This document shows, piece by piece, positions 1 through 10,297 of a stretch of 64,000 nucleotides of DNA. Position numbers and translations under genes: made by a program. Origin of the DNA: Prochlorococcus sp. AG-402-I20 (GTDB taxonomy: Bacteria; Cyanobacteriota; Cyanobacteriia; PCC-6307; Cyanobiaceae); the NCBI GenBank assembly GCA_003216975.1, contig QCHY01000003.1, forward strand, positions 96,908-160,907. The letters are read 5' to 3'. Numbering within the stretch: the first letter of the stretch is position 1; each line of letters opens with the position of its first letter. The notes below the pieces were generated by a model that was given only the letters and a program-made list of their open reading frames with translations, did no database searches and had not been told where the DNA came from.

Positions 1-2
1 GA

Positions 3-542
3 ATAAGCAAAAATAATAACTTATCCGACAAAAGCTGGAATATCGATTTAGAAAATAATCAATCTATTAGTCAAGATTATATTGTCATTTGTTCTGCATT
101 AAATACTCAAAAATTATTAAAACCATTAGATCATGAAATATTTTTAGAACCAATATTAGGACAAGTTATTGAATTAGAATTAAAAAAAGAAGTTTCAAAT
201 TGGAAAGAATGGCCTGCAATATTAAATTATCAATCTATAAATTTTATACACCATCATCCCAATCATATGCTTATAGGAGCAACTATAGAACGAGGTACTA
301 AGGCAAACATTATATATAAACAAAAAATGATAAATATGAATAATACCGCTCCAAAATGGATGACAAATGCAAGAGTACTCCATGAGTGGAGCGGAATAAG
401 AGCCAGACCAACAAATGAACCTGCTCCTTTGTTAAAACAATTAGAACCCGGTTTATTAATTAATACAGGTCACTATAGAAATGGTGTTTTGTTAGCTCCT
501 GCATGCGCTGAATGGATTGGACTTAAAATAGAGGGCAAATAA
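3..542 (+). CDS. FAD-dependent oxidoreductase (DAO/glycine oxidase-like), C-terminal part, 5' truncated by window edge
   Basis: The frame is open from position 3 through the listed ORF (267-542). The C-terminal HYRNGVLLAPACAEWIG motif is typical of DAO-family oxidoreductases. Confidence 0.7.
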   Translation: MSKNNNLSDKSWNIDLENNQSISQDYIVICSALNTQKLLKPLDHEIFLEPILGQVIELELKKEVSNWKEWPAILNYQSINFIHHHPNHMLIGATIERGTKANIIYKQKMINMNNTAPKWMTNARVLHEWSGIRARPTNEPAPLLKQLEPGLLINTGHYRNGVLLAPACAEWIGLKIEGK

Positions 543-563
543 ATATTAATTAATAATACCTAT

Positions 564-2456
564 TTATTTTGTTTCAGTAAAATCAGCATCAATGACATCA
601 TCTCCATCGTCTTTACTCTTAGAAGTAGAATCTTCAGCAGCCTGAGACGCAGCATTTGCTTGTTGATATACAGAAGCACCTAGGGAATACAATTCTTGTT
701 GAAGCTCTTCAACTAAAGACTTCATACTTTCATAATCATCTTTTTCAGTGGCTTCTTTCAACTTGACGCGTTTCTCTTCAACTTTCGCTTTTGCAGCTTC
801 ATCAACTTTATCGCCAAGCTCAGATATTTGTTTTTCAGCCTGATAAACAAGTGTTTCAGCTTGATTTTTAATATCAATTTTTTCACGTTTTTCTTTATCA
901 GCAGAAGCATTCATTTCTGCATCTTTAACCATTTTATCAACTTCGTTATCAGACAAAGTGGATGCACCCGTAATAGAGATACTTTGCTCTTTACCACTTC
1001 CTTTATCTTTTGCATTAACGCTTAGAATTCCATTTGCATCGATATCAAAAGTCACTTCAATTTGAGGTACACCTCGAGGGGCAGGAGGAATTCCATCTAA
1101 TCGGAAAGTTCCTAGACTTTTATTGTCGGAAGCCATCTCACGTTCGCCCTGTAAAACGTGAATTTCTACATTAGTTTGGCCATCAACAGCGGTTGAATAA
1201 GTTTCAGCTTTTTTAGTTGGAACAGTAGTGTTTCTCGAAATCATTTTTGTCATTACACCACCCAAGGTTTCAACCCCAAGAGATAAAGGAGTTACATCAA
1301 GAAGCAAAATATCTTTGACTTCACCAGCAAGAACTCCACCTTGAATAGCTGCTCCAACTGCTACTACTTCATCTGGATTAACTGTTTGATTTGGATCTTT
1401 AGTAGTTACTCTTTTAACTAACTCTTTAACTGCGGGCATTCGTGTAGAGCCACCAACCATAACAATCTCATCAATTTCTCCAGTAGATAACTTTGCATCT
1501 TTTAACGCTTGTTCTACAGGAACCCTACAACGATCAATAAGGTTTGAAGCTAATTCCTCGAACTTTCCTCTTGTGAGGGTCAAATCAAGATGCTTAGGAC
1601 CTTCGGGAGTAGCTGTGATAAATGGAAGATTTATTTCACTTTGAGTAGCATTTGATAATTCAATTTTGGCTTTTTCAGCTGCTTCGGTTAAACGTTGTAG
1701 AGCTTGCTTATCTTGGCGTAAATCAATACCTTCATTACCTTTGAATGTGGAAGCCAAATGATCAACTATGACTCGATCGAAATCATCTCCACCTAAATGA
1801 GTATCTCCGGATGTAGAAAGCACCTCGAATACACCATCACCTACTTCTAGTACAGATACGTCAAAAGTACCTCCACCCAAATCAAAAACTAATATCCTTT
1901 CATTACTTTTTTTATCCAATCCATAAGCTAATGCAGCAGCAGTAGGCTCATTGATAATCCTGAGAACTTCTAAACCAGCGATTTTTCCCGCATCTTTTGT
2001 TGCTTGTCTCTGTGAATCATTGAAATAAGCAGGTACTGTAATTACAGCTTGAGTAACTGTCTCACCTAAATATTTGCCCGCATCATCAGAAAGTTTTCTT
2101 AAAACTTGAGCACTTACTTCTTCAGGAGAAAACTGCTTATCAAGTATTGGACATTTTAATTTGACGTTGGAGCCTGCTTTTTCAACTCCATAACTTACTT
2201 CCTTAGATTCGTCATTTACTTCATCAACTCTACGACCAACGAATCTCTTTGAAGAATAAAATGTATTTTCTGGATTCATCACCGCTTGACGCTTAGCAAT
2301 TTGCCCAACCAATTGATCTTGATTTTTCGTGTAAGCAACAACAGATGGAGTTGTCCTAAATCCTTCAGCATTTGCTATTACTGTAGGCTTACCGCCTTCC
2401 ATAACAGCAACGCAACTATTTGTAGTTCCTAGATCGATTCCGACAACCTTCCCCAT
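564..2456 (-). CDS. dnaK: Molecular chaperone DnaK (Hsp70)
   Basis: [22 protein letters not shown] start, Hsp70 motifs, C-terminal [10 protein letters not shown]. Confidence 0.97.
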   Translation of the reverse strand: MGKVVGIDLGTTNSCVAVMEGGKPTVIANAEGFRTTPSVVAYTKNQDQLVGQIAKRQAVMNPENTFYSSKRFVGRRVDEVNDESKEVSYGVEKAGSNVKLKCPILDKQFSPEEVSAQVLRKLSDDAGKYLGETVTQAVITVPAYFNDSQRQATKDAGKIAGLEVLRIINEPTAAALAYGLDKKSNERILVFDLGGGTFDVSVLEVGDGVFEVLSTSGDTHLGGDDFDRVIVDHLASTFKGNEGIDLRQDKQALQRLTEAAEKAKIELSNATQSEINLPFITATPEGPKHLDLTLTRGKFEELASNLIDRCRVPVEQALKDAKLSTGEIDEIVMVGGSTRMPAVKELVKRVTTKDPNQTVNPDEVVAVGAAIQGGVLAGEVKDILLLDVTPLSLGVETLGGVMTKMISRNTTVPTKKAETYSTAVDGQTNVEIHVLQGEREMASDNKSLGTFRLDGIPPAPRGVPQIEVTFDIDANGILSVNAKDKGSGKEQSISITGASTLSDNEVDKMVKDAEMNASADKEKREKIDIKNQAETLVYQAEKQISELGDKVDEAAKAKVEEKRVKLKEATEKDDYESMKSLVEELQQELYSLGASVYQQANAASQAAEDSTSKSKDDGDDVIDADFTETK

Positions 2457-2574
2457 GGGTGAGTAACTCCTTTAATTTCTTTCTTTAGGTAACATCCTCG
2501 TCAGTGAAACCTATTTGAGGCGAGGCGTGGTTCCCGAACAGTCTCTTGGCAATTTTGAATCAACATCACCAAAA

Positions 2575-3462
2575 ATGAGTACTATCACTGGAAAAACTAA
2601 TCTGGTAGGACTTTTAGGACAACCAGTAAATCATTCACTTTCCCCAATTATGCATAATGCCGCATATGAAGAGATGGGACTTGACTGGTCTTACTTGGCA
2701 ATGCCTTGCGAGAGTAAAAATCTGGAGCAAGTAACAAAAGCATTAAGGTGTTTAGATTGCAAAGGATTAAATATCACTATTCCTCATAAGCAAGAAGTAT
2801 TAAAGGCTTGTCATAAATTAACTGAAATTGCAAGTAATATCCAAGCGGTCAATACACTTATACCTGAAAAAAATAATCAATGGATAGGCGCAAATACTGA
2901 TGTAGACGGATTCTTGGCACCATTAAAAAATCATCATTTAAAGGATAAAAGTGTGATTATAATAGGTTGCGGAGGCAGCGCTAGAGCAGTAGTAATGGGA
3001 TTAAGTAAATTAAATATTAAAAAAGTAACAATAATTGGCAGGAACAAAAGTTCTTTAGATATTTTTATAAAGAATATGAGTAATTTATTATCAAGCAAAA
3101 ATATATTAATTGAAGGTATTAATAATCAAAGATTAAATATTTCTCAATATATACAAGAAGCCGATTTAATTATTAATTCAACTCCAATAGGGATGAATAG
3201 CAACAATACTAAAGAAGAAAATATTCCTCTTGGTCATAAAATATGGGACTGTCTATCTAATAAGACTATTTTATACGATTTAATTTATACTCCAAGACCA
3301 ACAAACTGGTTAAAAATTGGACAACAAAAAAATTGTTTGACAATTGATGGTCTTGATATGCTTGTCGAACAAGGAGCTTTTTCAATAAGGCTTTGGAGTG
3401 GTTTTAATGACGTACCGGTTCAAATAATGAAATCATCTGCAGAAAAATATTTAATGGTTTAA
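2575..3462 (+). CDS. aroE: Shikimate dehydrogenase
   Basis: GLLGQPVNHSLSPIMHNAAYEEMGL, NITIPHK and NTDVDGF motifs. The ORF is open from 2515; the likely start is the ATG at 2575. Confidence 0.93.
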   Translation: MSTITGKTNLVGLLGQPVNHSLSPIMHNAAYEEMGLDWSYLAMPCESKNLEQVTKALRCLDCKGLNITIPHKQEVLKACHKLTEIASNIQAVNTLIPEKNNQWIGANTDVDGFLAPLKNHHLKDKSVIIIGCGGSARAVVMGLSKLNIKKVTIIGRNKSSLDIFIKNMSNLLSSKNILIEGINNQRLNISQYIQEADLIINSTPIGMNSNNTKEENIPLGHKIWDCLSNKTILYDLIYTPRPTNWLKIGQQKNCLTIDGLDMLVEQGAFSIRLWSGFNDVPVQIMKSSAEKYLMV

Positions 3463-3478
3463 TCTTAAAGAAATAAAA

Positions 3479-3943
3479 TTGATTATGCCATCACTAGGAA
3501 CAAGACTATTAGGTATTCTTCTATATATGATTCCATGGACTGATTCGCTTATTTTTGGTAATCATTTATTTATAAAATATCCTTTTATTCAAATTATTCA
3601 AGTACCTGCAATTCCAATAATATTAATTGAAAGATCAATACCTTTTGGAAGTTTATTATTATTTTTAGCTATCTTTCTTGGACTGGTTAGAAATAGTAAA
3701 ATATCTTATTTTTTACGTTTTAATGCGCTTCAATCATTGTTAATCAATATTGGGATAATAATAATTAGTTTTATTTTTGAGATTATATTTAGTCCTTTTT
3801 TAAACTCATTAATTATTAGAACCTTCTCGAGTACATTATTTATCAGTCTGTTTTCAGTGATTATTTATTGTGTGTGGTCTTGCACACAAGGAGATGAGCC
3901 TAATCTTCCCGGAATAAGCCAAGCAACAAAAATGCAATTGTGA
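3479..3943 (+). CDS. Tic20 family membrane protein (Ycf60-like)
   Basis: Hydrophobic protein with [13 protein letters not shown], typical of the cyanobacterial Tic20/Ycf60 family. Confidence 0.75.
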   Translation: MIMPSLGTRLLGILLYMIPWTDSLIFGNHLFIKYPFIQIIQVPAIPIILIERSIPFGSLLLFLAIFLGLVRNSKISYFLRFNALQSLLINIGIIIISFIFEIIFSPFLNSLIIRTFSSTLFISLFSVIIYCVWSCTQGDEPNLPGISQATKMQL

Positions 3944-4019
3944 AAAGTTACCGCTTCAGTATAAGATTATGAATCCGTCGCTCCTAACGAGCCATAAAGT
4001 CCTAGTCGGAGTTCCACCC

Positions 4020-4451
4020 ATGTCTGAACAACCTTATTACGAGACTATGTACATTCTTCGTCCGGACATACCGGAAGATGAAGTTGATAGCCACCTAAAA
4101 AAATATAGTGAACTTCTCGAGAAATCAGGCACTGAAGTATTGGATAGTCAAATGAGAGGTAAGAGAAGATTGGCTTATCCCATTGCTAAACATAAAGAAG
4201 GAATATATGTACAACTAAGCCACAAAGGTAATGGACAACAAGTTGGAATCTTAGAAAAAGCTATGAGGTTGAGTGAAGACGTTATTCGTTACCTTACCGT
4301 TAAGCAAGATGGTCCTCTACCGACACCCAAATCAACTCCTAAAGATGATGAACCTGATACATCTGAAACCGAAACAGAAGAAATAAAATCTACCCAAGAT
4401 AAAACAGAATCAACTACCAAAGACGAGAATCAAGAAGACGTCAAAGAATAA
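4020..4451 (+). CDS. rpsF: 30S ribosomal protein S6
   Basis: [22 protein letters not shown]... GKRRLAYPI. The ORF is open from 3969; the likely start is the ATG at 4020. Confidence 0.93.
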   Translation: MSEQPYYETMYILRPDIPEDEVDSHLKKYSELLEKSGTEVLDSQMRGKRRLAYPIAKHKEGIYVQLSHKGNGQQVGILEKAMRLSEDVIRYLTVKQDGPLPTPKSTPKDDEPDTSETETEEIKSTQDKTESTTKDENQEDVKE

Positions 4452-4487
4452 ATTTAAAAGCTAAAAATAAAATCCAAACAATTCTCT

Positions 4488-5690
4488 TTACTTGTTTATC
4501 CAAGACCAGATTCGACTTGGCAAGCCCCAAATATAAATAAATCCTTCAGCAGATTTGTGATTGAACTTATCCTCTTTTCCGTAAGTAGACATATCTGAAA
4601 TATATAAACTATTATTTTTTGACTTGCGACCAATCACATCAGCATTACCCTTAAAAAGCCTAATCCTTACTGTTCCATTAACTTGCTTTTGAGAATGATT
4701 AATAAATCCATCTAAAGCTTCTTTTAACGGACTAAACCAGAAACCTTGATAAACCAAGTCGGCCCATTGTCTTTCCAATCTGGATTTAGTATTTAATAAA
4801 TCAGCAGGTAAAGTTAAACTCTCTATTTCCTGATGAGCTTTAATTAATAAAAGCAAACCTGGAGTTTCATAAATTTCTCTACTTTTAATTCCTACTATTC
4901 TATCTTCAATAATATCCAAACGTCCAAAACCATGTTTTCCTGCAAGGCTATTAGCCTTTTTGATCAAAGATACTGGCTCCATTAGTTCTCCATCAATTGC
5001 GATTGGAAAACCATTTTCAAACAAAATATCGACTATCTCTGGTTCATTAGGTGAATCAGTAATGGAAGAAGTGATACCAAAAACTTCTTCTGCTGGCATC
5101 TCAAATGGATCTTCAAGAGGACCTGCTTCAATGCTTCTCCCCAAAAGATTCAAATCAATCGAGTAAGGATTTTTTTTGCTTACAGGAGGTACTATTCCAT
5201 ATTTTTCTCCATAAGCAATTGTTTCTTCCCGACTCATACCCCATTCCCTAGCTGGTGTAAGCAATTGCAAATCAGGAGCTAACGCTCCAATTGTGACATC
5301 AAAACGAACTTGGTCATTACCTTTCCCCGTACAACCATGCGCGACTCCATCAGCATTTAATTGTCTTGCTATTTCAACAAGTTTTTTTGCAATTAATGGT
5401 CTAGCTAATGCCGTTGAAAGAGGATATTTCCCTTGATACAAAGCATTAGATCTAATTGCTGGAAAAGCAAAATCTTCAATAAAAGGCTTTACTAAATTGC
5501 CTATAAGTGATTCGGATGCTCCAGCTGAAATAGCCTTTTTTTTAATTTCATCAAGTTCATCCCCCTGGCCAAGGTCTGCTGCAAAAGCAATTACATGCTC
5601 TACTCCGTACTCCTTTTTCAAATAAGGAATACAAACACTAGTATCGACTCCTCCTGAATAAGCCAAAACAACTTTTTTAGCTCTTCCCAT
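4488..5690 (-). CDS. argG: Argininosuccinate synthase
   Basis: [38 protein letters not shown]. The listed ORF extends to 5717 but the likely start is at 5690. Confidence 0.96.
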   Translation of the reverse strand: MGRAKKVVLAYSGGVDTSVCIPYLKKEYGVEHVIAFAADLGQGDELDEIKKKAISAGASESLIGNLVKPFIEDFAFPAIRSNALYQGKYPLSTALARPLIAKKLVEIARQLNADGVAHGCTGKGNDQVRFDVTIGALAPDLQLLTPAREWGMSREETIAYGEKYGIVPPVSKKNPYSIDLNLLGRSIEAGPLEDPFEMPAEEVFGITSSITDSPNEPEIVDILFENGFPIAIDGELMEPVSLIKKANSLAGKHGFGRLDIIEDRIVGIKSREIYETPGLLLLIKAHQEIESLTLPADLLNTKSRLERQWADLVYQGFWFSPLKEALDGFINHSQKQVNGTVRIRLFKGNADVIGRKSKNNSLYISDMSTYGKEDKFNHKSAEGFIYIWGLPSRIWSWINK

Positions 5691-5814
5691 ATGGTTCTCT
5701 CCTTTAAAGAAATTCAATGCTCCATACCAAATATAGAGAACTGTTGGACAATATTTCTGATTTAGATAACCATCGCTGATTAAAATATTTGCAAGATCTC
5801 AAAAAATTCACAAC

Positions 5815-6024
5815 TTATTCCCATGGCTGCTTAATTGATTTTTCTGATTTGCTTTCGCTCAAGAAACCTATCAACCAGACCGCAACAAAAGCCAAAGAAG
5901 TTAAACCAAAAAAAATAAGTACATAAATTAACCAAGTATTAATGTTCTGACCGAAAATCAATAAATCTTGAACATCATTATTTGAAGTAAAAATAAAAAA
6001 GTAATTTAAAAACTTTAAAGTCAC
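5815..6024 (-). CDS. Small single-TM hypothetical protein
   Basis: 69 aa ORF with a central hydrophobic segment in a conserved-size intergenic slot. Confidence 0.5.
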   Translation of the reverse strand: MTLKFLNYFFIFTSNNDVQDLLIFGQNINTWLIYVLIFFGLTSLAFVAVWLIGFLSESKSEKSIKQPWE

Positions 6025-6037
6025 TTAAAAATCGAAA

Positions 6038-6244
6038 TTAACTTGAAGTATTTAAAGAGAAAGATCTCTTAACCAAAAAATAAATTAAAAGTAAAAGAGA
6101 AGGGCCAAAAACCAAAAACCAAACCAAAAAATGGTTTATGTGAAAAGAGTTAGGATGAATTATACCTCCTGCACGAAGAGCAATGCTAACTAAAAAAGCC
6201 ATGACCCAAGTACAAGTCATCAATATCAGCTTTGAAGTCAGCAT
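6038..6244 (-). CDS. Small membrane protein, hypothetical
   Basis: 68 aa ORF with two hydrophobic segments, adjacent to and codirectional with 5815-6024. Confidence 0.5.
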   Translation of the reverse strand: MLTSKLILMTCTWVMAFLVSIALRAGGIIHPNSFHINHFLVWFLVFGPSLLLLIYFLVKRSFSLNTSS

Positions 6245-6302
6245 AAAGATTAGAAAATTAATCCATAATGCATTATCTTAATTGATCGATCATAATATTC
6301 AT

Positions 6303-6578
6303 ATGAGCGATCTAGAAAAAATCAATTTATCAGATTTAGACGGTATTAACCCCGGACTAACCCGCTATGGCAGACAAGAACCTGCACCTGTCCTTCCACT
6401 AAGAGAAGAACCCGATTTATTATCTTGGTTAGAAACGAGTGGAAGATTAGTTTCTGATGAAGATTCAAATGATCAAGAAATAAGTACAGTTGAAGAAGAA
6501 GAGCTCTCAGCTTTAATGGGAGAAAAAGAAGACTATAAAGCTGAAGAAGAACCAACAGATGAAGAATGGGAAGACTAA
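6303..6578 (+). CDS. Conserved cyanobacterial protein (DUF3134-like)
   Basis: INPGLTRYGRQEPAPVLPLREEPDLLSWLETSGRLV resembles the DUF3134 family; ATG at 6303. Confidence 0.65.
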   Translation: MSDLEKINLSDLDGINPGLTRYGRQEPAPVLPLREEPDLLSWLETSGRLVSDEDSNDQEISTVEEEELSALMGEKEDYKAEEEPTDEEWED

Positions 6579-6586
6579 TTTAAGTT

Positions 6587-7702
6587 TTGGAAAAATCTAA
6601 AAAAATTTTAGATAGAAAAAAAATATCATTATTTAATAATATTAATAACCAAATAGTAATTTTATTTGGATTAGTTTTAATTATTTGTATCTTTTCTGAT
6701 TTGTATTTTAAAAATAGTTATCTAACGATTCCTTTTATAATTACAACACTTCTATCCACAATTATTACTTTTGTAGGTATACCTAAATTAAAAAAGATAG
6801 AAATTAAACAAATCATTAGAGAAGAGGGTCCAAAAAATCATTTTATTAAGCAAGGAACACCAACAATGGGTGGGATTTTTTTTATTCCTATTGGAATAAT
6901 AATAGGTAACATTTTTTATTTAAATAAAAACGATTATAAAATTATTTTGACGTTAAGCTTTCTTATTATACTTTTTATGTTTATTGGTTTTATAGACGAT
7001 TTTCTAAGTTTAAAAAAACAATTGAATACTGGCCTAAGATCTAATCAAAAAATAATTTTACAATTTTTTATTAGTCTTATTTTTATTACAATTTGTGCGT
7101 CAAATCATTTAATACCTAGCACTATTCAGATAGCAAATAAGATGTTTAATATAGGAAATCTAATTTATCCTTTAGGAATATTTGTTTTATTAGCTGAAAG
7201 TAATTCAACAAACTTAACAGATGGTTTAGATGGTTTATTGAGTGGTTGTAGTGTATTAATTTTTACGGGTTTAGCCCTTACTATTTTAATAGAAAATCCA
7301 ACTAATAATTTTACACTAGCCTCTCTATGCATAATAATGGCTGGAGCTTGTATGGGATTTCTTTTTCTAAATAAATACCCTGCAAAATTATTTATGGGGG
7401 ATTCAGGATCTCTAGCGATAGGAGCATCTTTAGGTGGAATAGCTTTAATATCAAATAATCTTTGGTCTCTTTTAATTATGGGAGGAATACTTGCTGCAGA
7501 ATCTATATCAGTAATAATTCAAGTAAGTATTTTTAAAATTTCTAAACTAATAAAAGGAAAAGGTTATAGATTATTTTTAATGACTCCGCTACATCACCAT
7601 TTTGAACTAAAAGGTAACGATGAGGTTCTAATTGTAAGTAGCTTTTGGTTCATTACATTATTATTAGTCATAATAAATATAATTTTTTTCATTAAATCCT
7701 AA
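6587..7702 (+). CDS. mraY: Phospho-N-acetylmuramoyl-pentapeptide-transferase
   Basis: GPKNHFIKQGTPTMGGIFF, NLTDGLDGL, FMGDSGSLAIG and MTPLHHHFEL motifs. Confidence 0.95.
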   Translation: MEKSKKILDRKKISLFNNINNQIVILFGLVLIICIFSDLYFKNSYLTIPFIITTLLSTIITFVGIPKLKKIEIKQIIREEGPKNHFIKQGTPTMGGIFFIPIGIIIGNIFYLNKNDYKIILTLSFLIILFMFIGFIDDFLSLKKQLNTGLRSNQKIILQFFISLIFITICASNHLIPSTIQIANKMFNIGNLIYPLGIFVLLAESNSTNLTDGLDGLLSGCSVLIFTGLALTILIENPTNNFTLASLCIIMAGACMGFLFLNKYPAKLFMGDSGSLAIGASLGGIALISNNLWSLLIMGGILAAESISVIIQVSIFKISKLIKGKGYRLFLMTPLHHHFELKGNDEVLIVSSFWFITLLLVIINIIFFIKS

Positions 7703-7718
7703 CTTTGAAATTTAACTA

Positions 7719-7967
7719 ATGACGTATTTTACCTGGAAAGAAGAAGGACTAACTAAAGACTGTGAAACTCTAGATTCTATGGCCGCTCGATTTGAAGAGT
7801 CTGCAAGACTGATGAGAAAAATGTCAGCAGAAGGTTTTAAAGTAGAAAAAAGAAATAAACGACAAATTATCACTCATTTAGATTCAAAAATTTTTAATGA
7901 TTGGGGATTTGTTAGCGAAGAGCCACCATATCAACAACTTACACTAATACTTGAAGAAGAAAAATAG
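7719..7967 (+). CDS. Conserved hypothetical protein
   Basis: 82 aa ORF directly following mraY. No family assigned. Confidence 0.6.
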   Translation: MTYFTWKEEGLTKDCETLDSMAARFEESARLMRKMSAEGFKVEKRNKRQIITHLDSKIFNDWGFVSEEPPYQQLTLILEEEK

Positions 7968-7973
7968 TAAAAA

Positions 7974-10100
7974 CTATTGAGTTTTCAAAAATCTAAAATG
8001 TTTTAAACCATCTATAACGCTATCTTTACTATCAGAAAAGAAAACTCTTTGTTGAGATCTCAATCCATCAAGGGATGGATCATGATCACGTGGAATAACA
8101 CTCGTAGTCAATCCCCTTATTAACTCAGTATCACCTTGTTGACTGGCTACTATAAGAACTTTGTCTAAAGACAACCCCCAGCGTAAAATCAGAAATCTAA
8201 TAGCTTCTGCGCGTGACGCACGCAAAGGGACAACATCTAAGTACCAATGACATTTCAAATTGGGAGAGGCAGAAAGTCCAGACTGCCTCAGTCTTTTTCG
8301 TACTAAAGGTAAAATTGCATCACTAGGTTGTTTTAATATATAACTAACCTTATAAAGTCCTTGATGTTCAGTTGATTGAAGCTCTAAATAATCTTTTAAA
8401 TCGAACAGAACTTTTTCTACTCCTTTGCGATTCCAATCAACAGCTATTGAATCTTGCCAAAAAATATCTGATTTGTTTTCATCAGAATAATAAATTTCAG
8501 TACCAGCTTGACATATCCAAACCGCAGGTTTGGGTAGTTGTAATTCTGCATATCGAAAACGAGCTGCTTTAATTGATCTTCCAGTTAAAATTCCTAGTCG
8601 GATATCATGATTCATGGAGTAATCTTTTAATTTATCTCTCAATATTGATAATTTATTTGCTTGCTCAAGGTAGTTATCTAAATCAAGAAATATTAGTTTT
8701 TGACCGATTGGACTAGCTTCTTTAATTTTTCCAAATGTCCAGTGTCGAGGTGCAAGAAATTTGAGACGCTTCTGCATCAATGCAATGTAATTACAAACAT
8801 GAGCATCCCAACTGAAATGCCTGCTGACTCCCTCCAGTCCATTGTTACTCCAAGTTTTCCATAAAGAAAGGTTTGAGCCAGCCGTCTCTAAAGCATCTCT
8901 AAACGCCTCTAAATCAGTTACATCTACAAGCAAACCATTTTCACAACGAGAAAGAATATCCTTTGGGCCACCATCATCAGTAGCAACCATCGGCAACCCA
9001 CAGGCCGCCGCTTCCAATAATGTCAAGCCAAATGGCTCAGTTAAAGCAGGATTAACAAATAGTCCTTTTCTTTCTGCAGCCCAACGATAAATTGATGGAA
9101 TTTGATCTCTTCTATGTTGTTTTGGAAAAGCAACTTTTCCATATAAATTATATTTATCAACCAATTCGAAAATCTGCTGAAAAACTTCTCTTTGCTGCTT
9201 GTCAAGCTGACGTGAATCTTCTCGACAACCTAAAATTAATATGAGGTTATGTCTTTGCTGCAAAATTGAGGAACGTCCATAAGTCTCAATTAATGCAGGG
9301 ATATTTTTTCTCCTTACTGCTCTGGAAATAGCTAATAGTGGAGGAAGATTTAAATCTCTTAAAAAAGGTTTGAAAAGTTTATTTAATTCTTTTTCTTCTT
9401 CGCTTAAATTTAAATTTCTTGAATGAAAACGATTTAAATCAACGCCAGGAGGAATTATTTCTACATTTTCTGAGCTAAACCGTCCATAACGAGAGTACTG
9501 TTCATCTGATTCCTGCTTTGTGCTGGTTATGAGTAAGTTTGAATGTGCTAAAGCTAATTCTTCTGCATCAATTCTTTTACTAATTGAATAAGTTTGCTCT
9601 ATTTGATCATGATCTATTCCAGCAGCCAATAATCTTCTAAGTTTTTCACGACCTAATGAATGTCCAGTAAAAACTAATGGTAAACCTAATCTTCTGCTGA
9701 CTAACGATCCAACATAACCAGCATCTGCGTAATGAGCATGAATCCAATCAGGCAAATGATTATCTTTCTGTAATCGTTCAACTATTTGATCAGCCAAATC
9801 ATCTAAATAAGGCCACAACAATTCTTTCCTGATATAACGCTTAGGACCAAAAGGTAGTCGAATGATTTCCGCACAACTTGAAACCTTTTCAACAGGATTT
9901 GAATAATCAGAAGATACTCTCCTATCAATAATTAATCTGGTAATAAGTTCAACTTTTTCAACTTCAGGTCTTGCTGCCAGTCCTTTTACTAATTCTAAAA
10001 CGTATAAAGTTTGCCCTCCAGTATCTGAATCTCTACCCAACTCAAGATCATGTGAACGGATTAACCCATGCAAATTTAAATGTAAAAGTCTTAATCCCAA
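7974..10100 (-). CDS. sps: Sucrose-phosphate synthase with C-terminal HAD/SPP-like domain
   Basis: N-terminal MGLRLLHLNLHGLIRSHDLELGRDSDTGGQTLYVLEL, glycosyltransferase family 4 core PALTEPFGLTLLEAAACGLPMVAT, C-terminal HAD-like region. Confidence 0.9.
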   Translation of the reverse strand: MGLRLLHLNLHGLIRSHDLELGRDSDTGGQTLYVLELVKGLAARPEVEKVELITRLIIDRRVSSDYSNPVEKVSSCAEIIRLPFGPKRYIRKELLWPYLDDLADQIVERLQKDNHLPDWIHAHYADAGYVGSLVSRRLGLPLVFTGHSLGREKLRRLLAAGIDHDQIEQTYSISKRIDAEELALAHSNLLITSTKQESDEQYSRYGRFSSENVEIIPPGVDLNRFHSRNLNLSEEEKELNKLFKPFLRDLNLPPLLAISRAVRRKNIPALIETYGRSSILQQRHNLILILGCREDSRQLDKQQREVFQQIFELVDKYNLYGKVAFPKQHRRDQIPSIYRWAAERKGLFVNPALTEPFGLTLLEAAACGLPMVATDDGGPKDILSRCENGLLVDVTDLEAFRDALETAGSNLSLWKTWSNNGLEGVSRHFSWDAHVCNYIALMQKRLKFLAPRHWTFGKIKEASPIGQKLIFLDLDNYLEQANKLSILRDKLKDYSMNHDIRLGILTGRSIKAARFRYAELQLPKPAVWICQAGTEIYYSDENKSDIFWQDSIAVDWNRKGVEKVLFDLKDYLELQSTEHQGLYKVSYILKQPSDAILPLVRKRLRQSGLSASPNLKCHWYLDVVPLRASRAEAIRFLILRWGLSLDKVLIVASQQGDTELIRGLTTSVIPRDHDPSLDGLRSQQRVFFSDSKDSVIDGLKHFRFLKTQ

Positions 10101-10297
10101 GCAAATCTCCTATAAAGGATGTTGGATTAATAATTGATTTTTTACTCTTTAAATCTAAAGAAAGCATAATATTTTTTTATTAAAAAAAAATAATTTCTGA
10201 AAACCTTTCTATTACTGAATTTTTAGCTTATTTATTAATCAAAATCAACCAAATCTTCCTTAAAGATTAAGGAATGTGTACAAAATCGGAAAAATAT

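Noticed and set aside
828-1025. ORF antisense to dnaK
   Set aside because: Lies entirely inside a confidently identified gene; low-complexity F/I-rich translation is typical of antisense frames.
2457-2574. Possible CIRCE heat-shock operator upstream of dnaK
   Set aside because: No TTAGCACTC-N9-GAGTGCTAA-like inverted repeat found.
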